Below are positions 12,701 through 22,200 of a stretch of DNA of 64,000 nucleotides, in pieces. Every line of letters starts with the position of its first letter. Positions within the stretch are counted from its first letter, which is position 1. The notes beneath the pieces are model-generated. The model was not told where the DNA came from. It made no database searches and saw only the letters and a program-made list of their open reading frames with translations. Location: NCBI RefSeq assembly GCF_028858725.1, contig NC_084773.1:9910350-9974349 (forward strand), in the 5' to 3' direction. The stretch is from Colius striatus. Taxonomy: Eukaryota; Chordata; Aves; Coliiformes; Coliidae. The position numbers were made by a program, and so were the translations under genes.

Positions 12701-15700
12701 CTGCCATAAAGACCCTTCAGTGGTCCGTCCAGTCCATCTAACACATCTGGCTGCTGACACTGTCACTTCACTAATGTTTTTTAAGCATAAAGCCATGGAG
12801 AAGTGGCTTGCATGGTCCCTTGGTGCTTGGTGCATTTTCCCTGTGTTTAAATGCCCCTCTTTCTCCTTGCCCAGAACATCTCAACTCTCAGTTTGTGCAG
12901 TTCCTGCTGGATGTGATTGAGGACGGGCTGCCCTCGGACACCACTGACCAGCTGCCTGACTTATTTGTCAATGTCCTTCTAGCCTTCAATCTCCACATTC
13001 CAGGTGGGTTTGGTGCTGCTCTGCCTTGGCAGGATTTCAGTGGAGTGAGGGTGTGAAGAATGGGGAAGGAGGATCTCACTGGGTCTTCATGGTGCTGTGA
13101 TAACTTCTCCAGCTCCCCTCTGGCAATACGCTGTCTTTAAATATTAGGCAAAACCTTAGAGGAAGAAGTGGTCTAAGAGCCTGTGTCCAACCAATTGACC
13201 TGGAGCACAGCAGCTCTCTCAAGCCCAGCAGGTTTCTCTCTGTATTTGCACCATGCCTGGATCAAAGCAGCTGCTGGGCTGCACTTGCAGAGCACAGTGG
13301 GATTAACTCATAGGCACAGCTGATCTGGGAGAGAAAACACTTCATCAGGCATTTCTCAGTACCGGTCCGGAAAGACAGACCTCTGCCTTCTGCAGGTCGT
13401 GACAAACCTGCTTACTCATCTGCTCATTCAGTGCATGTGTCCAGGCCCTTCAGTGCTGGCCTGAGCTGCAGTCTCTCCTGATTGCCCTCACCCTCCTTGG
13501 TGAGCTCCACGAGCACAGACAACACATCTGCTACCGAGAGAAGGGCATTTGCCCTCTCGCTGCTGGTGAGTTTTGAAGCCTGTTGTTGGAAGGTTGGAAA
13601 GTAGTTCCTGGTCCTGCTAAGAAAGGCCATTCTTCAACTCAAAACCTCCTCTTGCTCCAATTGTCTTTAATTGCTTCCTCTTGTTTTGCTTCATGGCTTT
13701 ATCCTTGGGAGGGAGAGAGGAGGATAAAGCAGCAAGGACAAGTCCAGTAATTTACCTGGTATTTTGAGTTCATGTAAATGTTACTGAAGTGCAAAGTTTC
13801 TGATTTCATATGGAAGTTGATTGCACAGAGACTATATTTAATCAGTCTGTGCTATTTTTGCTTGTTACCTCTTCTCACACCCCTGTACTTCCTGGCTGCA
13901 GTGATTAGGCAATAATGCATGATGGGCAGTGTGGTGCTGGGGGACTCTTGTCCATCTGCGCTGCAGCTGAGAGCAGCAACTTGTTCTCACATGCTAAGAA
14001 CATGCTAAATGATGTTCACTTGCTTTTTGATTGATTTTTTTTTTTCCTTCCTCTGTCCGCAAGATTCATCCATCATACAGTCTGGGGTACAGCATTAGTT
14101 AAAAACTCCTAAAAGTATTATATTGATGGCTTTCAATGTAGGGGATCCTAAAGCACTTTGCAGCCTGTGCAGCATTGTGGGGTTGCCCATCCTGTGCCAC
14201 AGAAATAGCCACACTGTGTTGTTTGGATGCTTCTAACTGCACACTCACACACATGTGTAAGGTCTGCCAGGGTGAACATATTTAGTTCAAACAAATCACC
14301 CCTAAGGGAGGCTGGGGGGTATTTACTAGACATCTTTGGCCCCTACACTTGCACAGCCTGGTGCTGAGTGCTGGGAAGGACAACCTTCCTCTTCTGGCAT
14401 GCTCCTGGGACCTGATCATCCCTTCTTATGAGAGTTTGCAAGGCAATAAATTCCAGCAGGGCACTGCTGGTGGGAAATAAGAAGGTGCCAGAGAGCAGGG
14501 TTTGTCTGGCAGGACTGGAGCCCACATGTGAATTGGATGCACATAGGAAGCACAAAGTCCCAGGTGTTTCAGGCATGGTTCCCAGATTCATTTCCCCTTC
14601 CCTCTCCCTGCCCACCTGCTCTGTGGGGCTGAAACTTTTCATAGCCCAAATAGACTCTGGTTCGCCAAAGCTCCTCAGAGCACTGGTGCAAATCAGGAGC
14701 CCTCCACTCTGTTTTGTTATCACCATGGTCTTGAGGAAACAAAGGCATGTGCTGAACAGGTTTCTTCCTTAGTTCCAGAACACAGTGTGATCATGACTAC
14801 AATAAGCAAGCACTCGAATGTCAAGACGTTCACAGAAAAGCTGCTGCTGCTGCTGAACAGGGGAGGTGAGTGTCTGGCAGTGACATGCCTGGCAGGGGGT
14901 GCAGCTAATGGGGGCTCAGGGAGAGGAGCCCCCTGCTTGCTAAGGGCTGGGATGTGTCGGGGATGGGGCAGCTGAGGAGCTGTCAGCCCAGGCAGGACGT
15001 GCTGCTTCCCGCTGAGTTTGTGAGGGCGACAGGCTGCCTTGCTGAGAGTGCAGCTGCACAAGGGAAGCAGTGATGCTGATGGAAAAGAGGAGAGGCCTTT
15101 GGGTTGTGGTTTCCATGTATTTGGGGGTCAGATCAGCCCCATCTCACAGCATGGCCAGCTGCAATGTAAGCAAGCTCTGGTCTGGGAGAAAAGCTGGTCC
15201 TGGGCCACTTCTGTCCCTGGACAGCCAGGACTCCTGTCAGCACTGACACACAAACCTCAGCCCATGCTGGCAATCAGCTGCCCTGGGGAACAGCTCCAAA
15301 GGGAGGTCTTGCCTTCCAAAATGCTGCTTGGAGCGGCACTTCCCATTTCAGAATGGCCACAAAGGGTTGGCTTTGTGTCTGCTCCAGCCAGAGTGTGAAA
15401 CCCACTGTAGGTGTAGAGCTTTTGCAAAGCAGATTGCTAGAAAGCTGGAGGTGCCTCAGGAAGAGCGGTGCCAGGTATTTCTGCCTGTGCTGTGTGCCAC
15501 TATTGTGCTTTCTAATACCTTCTAGAGCACAGGGGCTTTGCTGCCTGAGGTTCATTTGTTGATTTACTGGGAAATAACTCATCTTGTGATGCTTGCAGCT
15601 CATCTTACTCTGGCTTTAGTTCTCTTTGGGGTTGCAAATCGCTTTCTCCACACTGTTTCAGCTTGAGGGCAGCCAGCATCTCAGTGCTTCTGTCTGGCCT

Positions 15701-17333
15701 CCTCCCAAAGCCTTTGTTTTAGCCCTTTTCCTGCCAGATTCCCTGCAGTGATCACCTTACTGTGAGGGGCTGGGAGAAGAAAGAGGAGGGCCACAACCTA
15801 ATAAAGATGTTTCTCTTTTGCCTGCCTTCCTGGCAACTGCTAGAGCTGGGGGCACAGTGTCTCAGAGCCCCTCTTGGGGTCTGCAGGGATATGTTTTTGG
15901 AGAGAACAGCATTGTGGTGGCTTATTGAAACTTGGTTTCTTCTCTTACTGCTGGGATGGTACTACCCTCATCTCTGTCGTGACAGCTCCTTTCTGGTGCA
16001 GGCTCTGTTGGGCTTTTCAGAGGGGTCATTGGACCAGACTTAATAAACCAGGGAGAAAATGAGTGGTAGCTGTTGAGCAAAGAAGGGAGGCACTGAGAGG
16101 CAACGTGCTAATGAGCTCTCACCTGGGATGGTGGGTGAAACATAAACAGTGATTAATGCTAATACTAATGAGTTTGGTCTCTGCTTCGTACCCTGCAGAG
16201 CTGCTGTCCTGATTGCACAGCTCTGTACAAGGCACTAAGGTCTGCTGGCACACAGCTGGCCCCAGGCAGGGAGCAGCTGGCCAGGGGCAGGGGCAGCCTG
16301 CTTCCCAAAGCCTGGAGGGCCCAGCGAAGGGGCGTGCACTGGAGATGCAGGACAAGGACAGTGGGGAGCATGTGGCTTAGCACAGTGTCTCTGCCTTCTC
16401 TAGATGATCCAGTTTGTATCTTCAAGCATCAGCCTCAGCCACCACACTCTGTGCTGAAGTTTCTGCAGGACATCTTTGCCAGCAAGGATACAGCCAGCAT
16501 CTTCTACCACACAGACATGATGGTCCTGATAGACATCCTGGTGCGGCAGATTGCTGATCTCTCTCCAGGAGACAAGGTGCTCACAGTAACCCACAGGCAC
16601 TGGGGAACGGAGCACAGTCCCAGAGCAATGGTGTTTCTCCTGGCCCTCCATGGGGCCTGCTGGGGCAGGCAAGAGTGGAATCCTGGGGTGGGCACAACAT
16701 TTCTGGGTGCTCAAATCGACCTTGGGCACTGAGGAGGAAGTGGGGATTTATCCTGCCCAGCACATAGCAGTTGAAAAGTGTGTTTGAGGAAAGATCTGTC
16801 AGGCTTCTGGTGGTCTGCAGCCTTCTGCGAGCCAGGGAGCCTCTGTGAGCAGTAGAAGGGGTCTCTCTGTATTGGTGTTGCAAGAGACAGGGAATGCCCA
16901 GGTTTGAGAGCAAGTGAAGCGCAACACTGGGTTGCTGTGGCAAAGGCAGAGTTTCCCCCAGCTACTAATGAGCCTGAAGGAAAAGCAGGTGCCTCTGGAG
17001 TCGCTCTCTGGCTGGTGGTGCAGCAGCAGCTGTTCTGCACTCATGCTGTAATGGAGGCTGGCATGCTTGTTTATCTCACTTTAAATCTTCCATTGTGCTC
17101 TGTGTTTTGTCTCCCCTCCCCCTTGGCAGCTGAGGATGGAGTATCTGTCCCTGATGCACGCCATCATCCGCTCCACGCCCTATCTGCAGCACCAGCACCG
17201 CCTCTCCGACCTGCAGGGCATCTTGCAGCGCATCCTGGGCGAGGAGGAGGAGGACCAGCAGTGCCAGATGGACAAACTGATCATCTTGGAGATTTATAAG
17301 GAGTTCCCAGAAATCTCTCCTGGTACCAGCTAA
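3712..17333 (+). CDS. NCKIPSD: NCKIPSD (SPIN90), C-terminal half, eight terminal coding exons
   Basis: Exons in my model: 3712-3882, 5074-5160, 6581-6719, 11678-11758, 12875-13003, 14773-14865, 16404-16576 and 17130-17333 (stop TAA 17331-17333). All introns are GT-AG, phases match at every join, and together they give 358 residues. Landmarks shared with vertebrate NCKIPSD as I remember it include [87 protein letters not shown] and [27 protein letters not shown] binds Nck, N-WASP and formins through its N-terminal SH3 and proline-rich part. The armadillo-like leucine-rich half encoded here is the part known to bind and activate Arp2/3 to seed linear actin filaments. The N-terminal exons (SH3, proline-rich) lie upstream of the window. 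The C-terminus is short and ends in GTS. Confidence 0.95.
10250..10341 (+). mobile_element. CR1 LINE 3'-end fragment
   Basis: The sequence ggttggacttgattgtctta followed by aaggtcttttctgaccataa and the repeat atgattctgtgatgattctg is the typical CR1 3' terminus, ending in the short ATTCTRTG direct repeats that CR1 uses instead of a poly(A) tail. It is a 5'-truncated copy in an NCKIPSD intron, in the sense orientation. Confidence 0.85.
11678..13003 (+). CDS. NCKIPSD: NCKIPSD: middle exons of the leucine-rich domain
   Basis: Exon 11678-11758 (81 nt) encodes [20 protein letters not shown] and onward; exon 12875-13003 (129 nt) encodes [20 protein letters not shown] and onward. Both are bounded by standard acceptors (cttgcag, ttgcccag) and donors (gtaaga, gtgggt), with phase 1 at each junction. 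The hydrophobic helical pattern is that of the armadillo-like fold known for SPIN90. Confidence 0.93.
14773..17333 (+). CDS. NCKIPSD: NCKIPSD: last three coding exons and stop
   Basis: Exon 14773-14865 (acceptor ttccttag), exon 16404-16576 and terminal exon 17130-17333. The first has a second AG six bases downstream (TTCCAG|AACAC), so an in-frame two-residue acceptor variant is possible. The terminal exon encodes [20 protein letters not shown], then an acidic [12 protein letters not shown] stretch, then the stop. Confidence 0.93.
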
Positions 17334-18730
17334 CCGCCCCTCAGCTCTGCCCGGAGTTTGAACCACTTGGATCAACGACGTCTCTTGTTGACACTCTCTC
17401 CCCATTCCCATCCAGTACAGCTCATACCTTATATCCCTCCCTGCGAGGCCTAAGGTTGGGACAGCGTGCAGGCCCTTCAGAGACGCCAGCAGCAGCAGCA
17501 GGGGCACGGCGGGGTGCCCGGGGCCTGGCGCCCGGGGCAGGAGGAGGCTCGCTGGTGCTGATGGGAAGGTGAACCAGAGCTTGTGAGGGATTTAGCAGCG
17601 GGGTGGGGGATGTTCAGCTGTGCTGGTGTCCCCGAGGTCCTGAAGAGAAAGGCCTTTGCCTTGGAGTATCACTTCTTTCCCATGTGCATCTCTCTCCCTG
17701 CAGTGACCAAGTGGAGTCCGCTGGTGCTTGGAAGAAGCTTTTGTCACACCCGTTTGTTCTGCTGCTCGTGCCAATGTGCCGCGGCCCTGCCAAGGGGAGG
17801 TAGCTCGCTCGCTGTCTAACGCCTCGTGTAGTGAGCCTTTCACTGCCCCCTGGCCCTCAGCTTTGCCTCTGGCTAGCAGCCCACCCAGGCTCATAGAGGT
17901 TCTTACCCCAGCAGCTGCTTATTTCAATCTGCTTTCTATAGTGACGTTGAGATCTGAATTTCTTGCACACCGCGGCAGCCCAGAAGTAACAACACGTGGG
18001 TGACGCTGCCCTTGGGACACAGCACAAAGAGGTGTCCTGCCAAGAGCCAGCTGCCACTCGCCACCTCTCTCCCCCTGAGCAGAGGGGCCGTGTGTGGGCA
18101 GGCACGCTCTGTCCCCGAAGCGTGTGCATTTCTTGCCGTGAGCTTCACCGTAGCTCTGCCTCGCTGCCCTCCCGCTCCCCTGGCAGCGCTCGGAGGCAGC
18201 GTCAGCCTCGTGTCCAGTAGCTGTTTGTGACTATGCACGAGTGTGGGGAACCCTTATTTATGTTTCCTGTAGGTTTCTAGCAAACGGGATTAACCTGTTT
18301 CCCTGTTACAGATAGTCACACACACTAACGTGGGTCTCTTAGATATTCGTGTGCGCGGTCTGGTCACTCCCTGTCCCCGGCTCTTCCTTTGCAGTATCCA
18401 GTGTAGGGGCTATTGGAAAGTGGAACTGGAAATACTGGGCACTGTATTTCTTTTCAGCTTGAGGTGATGACTCGAGCTCTGCTCTGCAGGCCTGGGCTCC
18501 GGGCCCTGGGGCAGTGGTGCTCGGGAACGGAGGGGGTTGGCCTGGCAGCCAAGCGGGGCAAGGGCCTCCTGCAGTCAGCCTGGCAATGCCCAAGCTTAAT
18601 ACCCACCCCCGTAGAGAAACCTATTTTTCCCCTGTAAAAATGTATGAATGTGAAAAGGGATCCTGTATTTTCTTAAACACTAAGTGTAACATGAAGAGGA
18701 ATAAAAATGTCTTAAACTGGACTTCTGTGA
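17334..18730 (+). other. NCKIPSD: NCKIPSD 3'UTR
   Basis: The stretch between the stop codon and the first canonical poly(A) signal contains no recognised coding sequence. Its end is inferred from AATAAA at 18700-18705; the exact cleavage site is not visible. Confidence 0.75.
18700..18705 (+). terminator. NCKIPSD: poly(A) signal AATAAA of NCKIPSD
   Basis: Canonical hexamer in an A-rich stretch (gaggaataaaaatgtcttaa), about 1.37 kb after the stop. The following GT/TG-containing sequence (tggacttctgtg) can serve as the downstream element. Confidence 0.8.
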
Positions 18731-21290
18731 AAGTCGCCCTGCCCAGCCCAGCCTGTCCTGAGGGGACTGAAGCGACAGGAGTGGCTCAGGCCAACCACTG
18801 AGTGCTGAGTAGTTTCCCCACATTCAGCTGCTTGCACTGTGTTTTCCCACCACACTGCTGGCAAACACGGGCAGCAACCCTTCTGAGGGGCACAGCCCTC
18901 ACCCCTGAGCACCTGCCCAGTGTCTGTGCTCCAGATGCAGGGTCCAGCAGTTCCCTTCCCACAAGGCCTGCCCAGCCTCAGCTGCCTCCTGCCAGCGCTG
19001 CAGGGTGTAACAGGCTCGAGTTGAGCGATAATAAATCGTGCTCTGGCTGCGGGTGCCACCTTGGGGAGAGGGGTGTGTGGGGAGGGCAGCAGGCATAGGG
19101 TAAAGCACTGAATTGGCAGCAGGGAAGCTGGTCTCTGGTCCTGGCTGCATGCCCAGGCAGCCAGACGGACAGTGGGCCAAGAGCCCTGGCCAAGAGCAGG
19201 GAGGCGAAGGCCAGGCACAGGCTGTGTCCCTCCAAATGTGGGGGCTGCATCACACACAGCTGCCTGCAGAAACAGCACCAGGGCTGCACCTGAGCTCCTG
19301 CCTCGCAGGCTGCTCTCTCCCAGGCCTGGAACCTTGCAGCATGTGGAGCTGCACGCCTTGGGAAAGAATCACAGGACGCGAGGGCTGTGTGTGCTTGTGT
19401 GGCACTCCTGTGCCTCCTTCCTCTCTGCAGCTTGTGGCCACACATCCCCCTGAGCTAACCTCGGCTTGGTGGCAGCTCCTGCGCTGCAGGAGGGGGACAT
19501 TCCTCTGGTTCTTGCCTCCAGTGAGGCAGCCCAGGCTTTGCTGTGCCAGGCTGGGGCAGACCCCGTGCCCAGCAGAAGCCCAGAAGTGGGCAGGCCCGGT
19601 GGCTCTGCTAGCCGAGCAGCACAGCCTGGCTCAGGCTTTGGTGACAGCCTTTCAGCCAGCAGCAGGCAAACTCCTGACCCCGGTCCTTCAGATAACACAT
19701 GCTCCTGCAAGCTGTGGCAGCTGCTCCTGCACTGGTGTCTCCTCCTCTGCCTGTGGCTTTGTTGTGGTGCAGCAGGCAGAGGGCGTGGGGGCTGGCACAA
19801 GGGGAGCAATGCCCTGCCCATGCCCTGCAGCTCTGCTTTGGGATCTGGGGTTCAGTTACACTAGTTTGTGGTAGTAATATGCTGATGATTTCCTCCTCCT
19901 CTGGGCTGTCAGCTGGGTAATGGGAACAAATTAACTTGAAAGCCATCATACTTTTTGGGAAGTATCACCTCTCTCCTGCTGGGCTTTGCTGTGGTGGTTC
20001 TGAAGCATCCTCAGCCCAGGTGGGACAAGGCCAAGCCCTGCTGCTCTGGGCCCTCTGCTGCCGCCCGGGTGCAGGCCAGGCCTGGGCTTCTGCCTGGGCA
20101 ATGGTGGTGAGAGGCACCAGCTCTGAGGGTGCTGAAAGGTGGTGTGGAGACATGCTGGACATGTTGCAGACCCTGCTTTGTGTTTGTTTAGTTTCCACAC
20201 TGGGAGTGGGAGGCTGCTTGCAGCCAAACTCCAAATCAGCAGCCAGCATGGGCTCTTCCCACCCTCTCGTTTACACTAACAGCCAGTGAGAGGGGACCAT
20301 CTGTCACCTTGCTGGAACCAAAGGCCATTGTGGTCGCAGTTGTGGGGGAAAGTGCTGGTGCCACCAGCATTCAGCACTGCAGCAGCAGCATGGGGGATGC
20401 CACAGCCCTGTCCACAGCTGGCACAGAGGCCACTGGCAGCTGGACCCTCTCCAGGTCCCCAGATCTGCTGTGCCCAGGGATCACCATGTCTCCTCTCGCC
20501 TCCTCCCTGCTGTGCAGATGGCCAGCACTGTCCAAAGCAGCTCTGGGCATTCAGCCCACTTAGACTTCTGCCAAGGGGCCTTGCACAGCCCCTGGGGAGC
20601 TACACAAGTGCTGGAGAAGGGGTGCTGGCGGTGCCCAGCATGGCTGTGGTGCACAGAGACCCCCAGCCCACCACCCCCAGTGTCCTGGAGGCTCTTGCAG
20701 CCCCCTGAAGCTCGGATGTGCATGTCCTGTGTACTCCCTGCCCTTCCCTACCCCATCAAAAGTTCCCCCCCATCTCCCAGCCTTACACTACCCTGACATG
20801 GCTCTTTCTTCCCCCAGCACTGTGCCTCAGGCTCCCTTCTTCAGCGGGACAGGGCTGAGGACACTCCCCTGCCATGGCACACTGAGCAGGAATGAGTTCC
20901 TAACCCTGTTATTCCTAAGCCTATTACAAGCTCCAGTGGATTAGGCTGTGATATTAGCTGATGGAGATCAAACCAACAGCTAAGTTGTAAGGCTGATGCG
21001 CTAATGAACCACCCCGGTGCAAGGGCCCCAAACTCAGTGGTCCTTGGAAACGTGGGGTTTTTTTCATGGATGTTGGGAAAACACCTTGCAACTTCCTCCC
21101 CAGTGTTGATGCTGTACGTGGCAGGTGGGAGCAGCGGAGGTCTGCACAGGGCACAGTACCTAAAATCCCTGGCGCTGCTCGGTGCCCGTGGGTGGTGGAG
21201 CCGAGTGGCAGCGGCTGGAAGGCTGCTGCAGGTGCCCAACATGTGCCTCTTGCCAAAACGCTGCCGCGTTCCGGCCTCAACCCTTCTACC
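18731..21290. other. Intergenic region NCKIPSD-CELSR3
   Basis: About 2.5 kb of GC-rich unique sequence. The open frames on both strands look like by-products of base composition, and I recognise no gene. An AT-rich island with ATTA/TAAT motifs at 20890-21015 stands out just before the CpG island. Confidence 0.6.
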
Positions 21291-21348
21291 AGCGGCACGG
21301 CGGGTGACCTCGCAGCACTCCCCGGCACTGGGGAAGCAGCTTGGCCCC

Positions 21349-21500
21349 GGGGACGCGGTGCCACCCGCGGCACAAGCGCCGTGCCCGCAGCCCGGCCCGG
21401 GGACGCGGTGCCACCCGCGGCACAAGCGCCGTGCCCGCAGCCCGGCCCGGGGACGCGGTGCCACCCGCGGCACAAGCGCCGTGCCCGCAGCCCGGCGCAC
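21349..21500 (+). repeat. 50-bp tandem triplication in the CELSR3 CpG island
   Basis: Three consecutive copies of a 50-bp unit beginning ggggacgcggtgccacccgc repeat with exact 50-base spacing: ccacccgcgg recurs at 21361, 21411 and 21461. The copies look identical by eye. The unit is CpG-rich, and no coding role is apparent. Confidence 0.9.
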
Positions 21501-21991
21501 CGGCAGAGCCGCGGCAGCGCTGCTGGGGGGTGCAGGCGGAGGTCCGCACCGTGGGTCCGCGCCGTGGGTGCCACGAGCCCGGCCTGACACGCTGTGCTCT
21601 CGGCTGGGAGACTGTGGGCAAGCGTCCCGCGGCACCAGGCAGGGCCAGGGGCCGGTTGGGGGCAGCCCCTGACCCACCCCAGCGGCCAAGCGCCGGCGGC
21701 CGTGGCCGGAGCCGGCAGGGCCGGGCTCTGCGTGCGGGCGGCTGTGCGGAGCAGCGCGCCCTTGCCCGAGGCCCGGGCTGCGCTGGGTACTGTGCCCGCC
21801 GGCGCCCGCACCTCCCGCAGGGATCTCGCCGGCGCCGGGCTCGGCGGGCGGCGAAGCCGACCGGCGCCAGGCGCCTCCCTCAGCGGCGGGGCCGCGTCCC
21901 TGGGCCCGCTCCCCGGGGCCGCCCCCCGCGCTGCGCACGGGCCCCGGGAGGCGGCTCCCGGCGGCGGGCCCGGCCGCGGCCCGCCCGCCCT

Positions 21992-22003
21992 CAAGATGGC
22001 GGC
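21992..22003 (+). promoter_or_regulatory. YY1-type site CAAGATGGCGGC upstream of CELSR3
   Basis: Matches the YY1 core AANATGGCGGC in the sense orientation, a configuration common just downstream of transcription starts of CpG-island genes. It suggests that transcription starts near 21.95-22.0 kb; this is inference. Confidence 0.5.
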
Positions 22004-22059
22004 GCTGGGGCGGGCGGGGGCGCGCGGCGGGGGCGGGGCGGGGCGGGGTGGCGGGAGCC

Positions 22060-22137
22060 ATGTTGGGGCTGCGGGAGGAGCCGCCACCCGCGGCAGCGGC
22101 GGCGGCAGCTGCGGAGCCGTGCGGGGGGCGGCCCTAG
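22060..22137 (+). other. Candidate upstream ORF in the CELSR3 leader (25 codons)
   Basis: ATG at 22060 (context gagccATGT, purine at -3) opens a 25-codon frame with an eight-alanine run and stops at TAG 22135-22137, 63 nt before the CELSR3 start. It is translated only if transcription begins upstream of 22060, which is not known. Confidence 0.4.
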
Positions 22138-22200
22138 GCGGGGGCGGTGTCGAGCGCGGACGCCGTCCAGCCCGGGCCGGGCGGCGGCCGCCGAGCCACC

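Noticed and set aside
19113-19874. 253-codon frame between NCKIPSD and CELSR3
   Set aside because: Cys/Trp/Gln-rich with no recognisable domain, overlapped by equally long frames on the other strand; consistent with GC-rich intergenic sequence.
20370-20400. TTCAGCACTGCAGCAGCAGC as a REST/NRSF site for CELSR3
   Set aside because: The left half fits but the right half-site (GGACAG-type) does not match; too weak to call.
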